Shown: in pieces, positions 23,006 through 25,038 of the stretch | Position numbering within the stretch: the stretch's first letter is position 1 | How the letters are laid out: the number at the start of each line of letters is the position of its first letter | NCBI GenBank assembly: GCA_002083365.1 | Contig: LVWS01000014.1 | Coordinates: 1 to 25,038 of the forward strand | Direction: 5' to 3' | Length of the DNA: 25,038 nt | Source: Nitrospira sp. SG-bin1 | Lineage (GTDB): Bacteria; Nitrospirota; Nitrospiria; Nitrospirales; Nitrospiraceae | Program-made: the position numbers and the translations under genes | The notes under the pieces: generated by a model | What the model was told of the DNA's origin: nothing | The model's input: the letters and a program-made list of their open reading frames with translations, nothing else | The model's database searches: none

Positions 23006-23069
23006 CGAGCGGACATGAACGTGGGTGTTTAGCCGATTTGCTCCTACCCATTGGCGATGGTCCGATGCG

Positions 23070-23987
23070 ATGAACCTTACCCACAGTCGGGCATTATTTA
23101 TTCTGAGCCTTTCTTTTTCCAGTTTCATTATTTGGCCATGTGAAGCATTCGCTCTGGAGAAGTATGGCCGACCTCTCCCACAGCTGAAGGCAACCGAAAA
23201 TGAGCGAAGGGCAGAGGAAAGCCTTTTCGCCGGTTATTTCCTCACCGGTGTCTTTGCATCCAACCCCACCTTTGCAGCGAGGCCGGATAATACCGGCCTC
23301 GTAGGTCTGCGCCACATGCTTCATTTGGAAACGGATCTCTATAGGCAATACCTGACGTTTTACACGGACCAGAACTTTTTCTCCGACCGCACCAACGGCT
23401 GGATCGAATTGAGTGAGTGGGACGGGACGTACGCTCTAACCGGTGTGCTCGGTCACTTCAACTGGCGCCTTCAATACGAACGTGACGCGCCGCTCGACCG
23501 TCGAGGTATTACGCAAGAGTATGCGGATGTTTTGGCGACGGCAAAATTTCAGGCAGTCCAGGATTTTCCTGGATGGCAGCGCCGTTTCCTCAACCAAAAC
23601 TTGACGGCTTACGCCGGAGCCGGCTGGCTGTTCCATAACCACAATTACTTTGCACGGCCAGACAATACCGGCCGAGCCCTCTTTCGGTACGTCGCTCACG
23701 TCGATTTGGATCTCTACAAGAATAAATTGGTGCTGTACGGCGATATCAATCTGTTTACGGATCGCGACGCCGGCAATCAAGTTGCACCGACGGAATTGGA
23801 TTGGATCATCGGGCTGGCCGCACGGTGGCGAAATATGGAACTGGCCGTCTATCACGAACAAGACCAGCCGTTGGATCGACCGGGACTGGTCCAGAAATAC
23901 TTGGCAGTCCAACTCCGCTTCTCGTTCGATATTTCCAAGAGGGACCTCGGCATCGGAGTGATCAAACCGACGGCGGTTTCTCAGTGA
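23070..23987 (+). CDS. Outer-membrane beta-barrel-like protein with duplicated module, 305 aa
   Basis: Signal peptide (ALFILSLSFSSFIIWPCEAFA, cut near residue 28). The mature protein is rich in aromatic, alternating strands typical of barrels. It consists of two similar modules of about 105 residues (about 57-160 and 182-286). Shared landmarks are ARPDNTG (70-76 and 195-201), a QNFFSDR / INLFTDR turn (about 101-107 and 226-232) and YERDAPLDRRGITQEY / YHEQDQPLDRPGLVQKY (136-151 and 261-277). Family not recognised. The ATG at 23070 was chosen because it begins the signal peptide; an in-frame GTG lies at 23025. Its stop overlaps the convergent dehydrogenase stop by 7 bases. Confidence 0.8.
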   Translation: MNLTHSRALFILSLSFSSFIIWPCEAFALEKYGRPLPQLKATENERRAEESLFAGYFLTGVFASNPTFAARPDNTGLVGLRHMLHLETDLYRQYLTFYTDQNFFSDRTNGWIELSEWDGTYALTGVLGHFNWRLQYERDAPLDRRGITQEYADVLATAKFQAVQDFPGWQRRFLNQNLTAYAGAGWLFHNHNYFARPDNTGRALFRYVAHVDLDLYKNKLVLYGDINLFTDRDAGNQVAPTELDWIIGLAARWRNMELAVYHEQDQPLDRPGLVQKYLAVQLRFSFDISKRDLGIGVIKPTAVSQ

Positions 23988-24844
23988 GGGAGGTCGAGAA
24001 TCTTCGTCAGGATCCTGTCTGAAAGACGATCCGGAAGAATCTTTACCATCAATGCACGCAGCTTGGCATCCTTGCCGACCAGATAGCGTGTTTTGGGGTA
24101 GGGTGACGTCAGCGCATCTGCGACCACTTTGGCCACCGCATCAGCCGAGATCGCCCGCTTCGAGGCTTCTCCGACCACCTTCCTCACGGCGTCCACGATA
24201 GGCTGATAGAGCGTGCGTAGGTCCGTCTCTATGGCTGCCTCTCGTCCGACAGCCTCGTCAGCGGACTTGGTCCAGATCGGCGTCGCAATGGCACCGGGCT
24301 CGATAATGGAGACCTGAATGCCCCATTGTTGGACTTCGAGACGCAACGCGTCCGTAATGGCTTCCAGTGCGAATTTGGATGCCGAATAGGGGCCCATCAG
24401 CGGCATCGTCGAAAGTCCTGCGATGGAACCCATATTCACGATACGACCACGCGCCTGCCGGATCAGTGGCAGAAACGCTTGGGTGACGGCCACTTGGCCG
24501 ATGACATTCACTTCGAGTTGTCTTCGAAAATCGGTGATGGGAATCGCTTCGAGCGGCGCCGGCACCGCAATACCGGCATTATTCACTAATCCATACAGCC
24601 CATTCGTTCCGATTCGTTCTGAAACGATCGCGTGAGACCGTTGAATCGTCGCGCTGTCCGTGACATCGAGCATGATAGGTCTCAGCCGATCCGAGCTGAT
24701 CCGTTGCAGCACCACGCCGTCATCCAGCTTCCGCACTCCGGCAAAAACCGTGAAGCCCAACCGATCGAGATGCAGCGCACAGGCCGCTCCAATGCCCGTG
24801 GACGCCCCCGTGATGACTACCGCACGATTGTCCCCGATCGACAT
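23981..24844 (-). CDS. Short-chain dehydrogenase/reductase (classical SDR)
   Basis: NAD(P)-dependent oxidoreductase of 287 residues. It shows the cofactor motif TGASTGIG (12-19), NNAG (88-91), and the catalytic Ser140 in NMGSIAG with Tyr153 and Lys157 in YSASK. A basic residue in FAGVRK after strand 2 hints at NADP preference. The C-terminal part (after EPGAIATP) is longer than minimal SDRs and resembles retinol- or 17-beta-hydroxysteroid-dehydrogenase-like members, but the substrate cannot be told. The start is the ATG at 24844, with GGAGGAG 5 bases upstream; an in-frame start 30 bases earlier lacks this. Stands alone, convergent with the outer-membrane gene. Confidence 0.93.
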   Translation of the reverse strand: MSIGDNRAVVITGASTGIGAACALHLDRLGFTVFAGVRKLDDGVVLQRISSDRLRPIMLDVTDSATIQRSHAIVSERIGTNGLYGLVNNAGIAVPAPLEAIPITDFRRQLEVNVIGQVAVTQAFLPLIRQARGRIVNMGSIAGLSTMPLMGPYSASKFALEAITDALRLEVQQWGIQVSIIEPGAIATPIWTKSADEAVGREAAIETDLRTLYQPIVDAVRKVVGEASKRAISADAVAKVVADALTSPYPKTRYLVGKDAKLRALMVKILPDRLSDRILTKILDLPH

Positions 24845-24930
24845 CTCGCTCCTCCGGAATCCTTGAGGGACCATACCAGGTTTTGAGGAATCTCATCCAG
24901 GCATGGCGTCGCCCTTGCACCCGCACTCGG

Positions 24931-24960
24931 TGGACACGAGCCTCCGTCTTCGGCTATCAT
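24931..24960 (+). promoter_or_regulatory. Promoter for the tRNA gene
   Basis: TGGACA (24931-24936), 18-base spacer, TATCAT (24955-24960), each one base off consensus. The start would be near 24967, about 18 bases before the tRNA 5-prime end. Confidence 0.55.
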
Positions 24961-24984
24961 TTGGATCCTTCTCAGTGATGTTGT

Positions 24985-25038
24985 GGCGGTGTAGCTCAGT
25001 TGGCAGAGCAGCGGACTCATAAGCCGCGTCTCGCTTCT
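24985..25038 (+). tRNA. tRNA with anticodon CAT (probably elongator tRNA-Met), cut by the window end
   Basis: Acceptor strand GGCGGTG, TA, D-arm GCTC-AGTTGGCA-GAGC, anticodon stem GCGGA/GCCGC with loop CTCATAA (anticodon CAT at 25018-25020). The innermost stem pair is A-G. The T-arm and 3-prime acceptor half lie outside the window. CAT can also be a tRNA-Ile modified by TilS; the initiator is less likely because the three G-C pairs next to the loop are absent. Confidence 0.9.

Overview
The window looks like a chromosomal segment of a Gram-negative, fairly GC-rich bacterium. My best guess is Nitrospira or a close relative (phylum Nitrospirota). This is an inference from the overall style: a recA-recX-alaS-ruvX-mltG chain, a chlorite-dismutase-family haem protein without the chlorite-dismutase arginine, and many secreted proteins of no recognised family. 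There is no 16S gene to confirm it. Signal peptides, lipoboxes and a predicted outer-membrane barrel show a two-membrane envelope.

Bases 1-8909 are almost entirely minus-strand core genes in one tight run: recA, recX, alaS, ruvX, mltG, deoC, then after 237 bases deoB and ridA. Most junctions overlap or are a few bases apart. The run joins recombination and repair (recA/recX, ruvX), tRNA charging (alaS), peptidoglycan processing (mltG) and deoxyribose-phosphate metabolism (deoC, a DeoB-like protein). The DeoB-like protein lacks two histidines expected at one of its two metal sites. A decayed membrane-sensor fragment lies past the end of the run.

Bases 9290-16210 are a looser accessory region on the plus strand. 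It holds a DUF697-like membrane protein, a YdjM-like membrane protein, a remnant of a ParE/RelE-type toxin, a small coiled-coil protein, two related ankyrin-repeat genes (one exported, one lipoprotein), and a two-gene unit. That unit pairs a lipase-like protein carrying a long charged 11-residue-repeat helix with a secreted six-cysteine protein. Gaps here carry gene debris, including a 43-base piece matching the end of the nearby thpR gene, and a large bulged inverted repeat.

Bases 16389-18898 (minus) form a unit of a secreted protein of unknown function, cinA and thpR. Divergent from it is a Cld-family haem protein, best read as a coproheme decarboxylase, closed by a textbook terminator. From 19797 to 23987 follow mostly unfamiliar plus-strand genes: a membrane protein, a 72-residue protein, a 394-residue protein, an exported OB-fold-like protein, a lipoprotein and an outer-membrane protein built from a duplicated module. 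A convergent short-chain dehydrogenase and a tRNA with anticodon CAT, cut by the window end, close the segment.

No CRISPR array, complete insertion sequence, prophage or obvious defence island was seen. The most unusual items are the altered DeoB metal site, the hendecad-repeat lipase with its secreted partner, the ankyrin pair, the duplicated outer-membrane module, and several promoters placed so close to start codons that leaderless mRNAs are likely.
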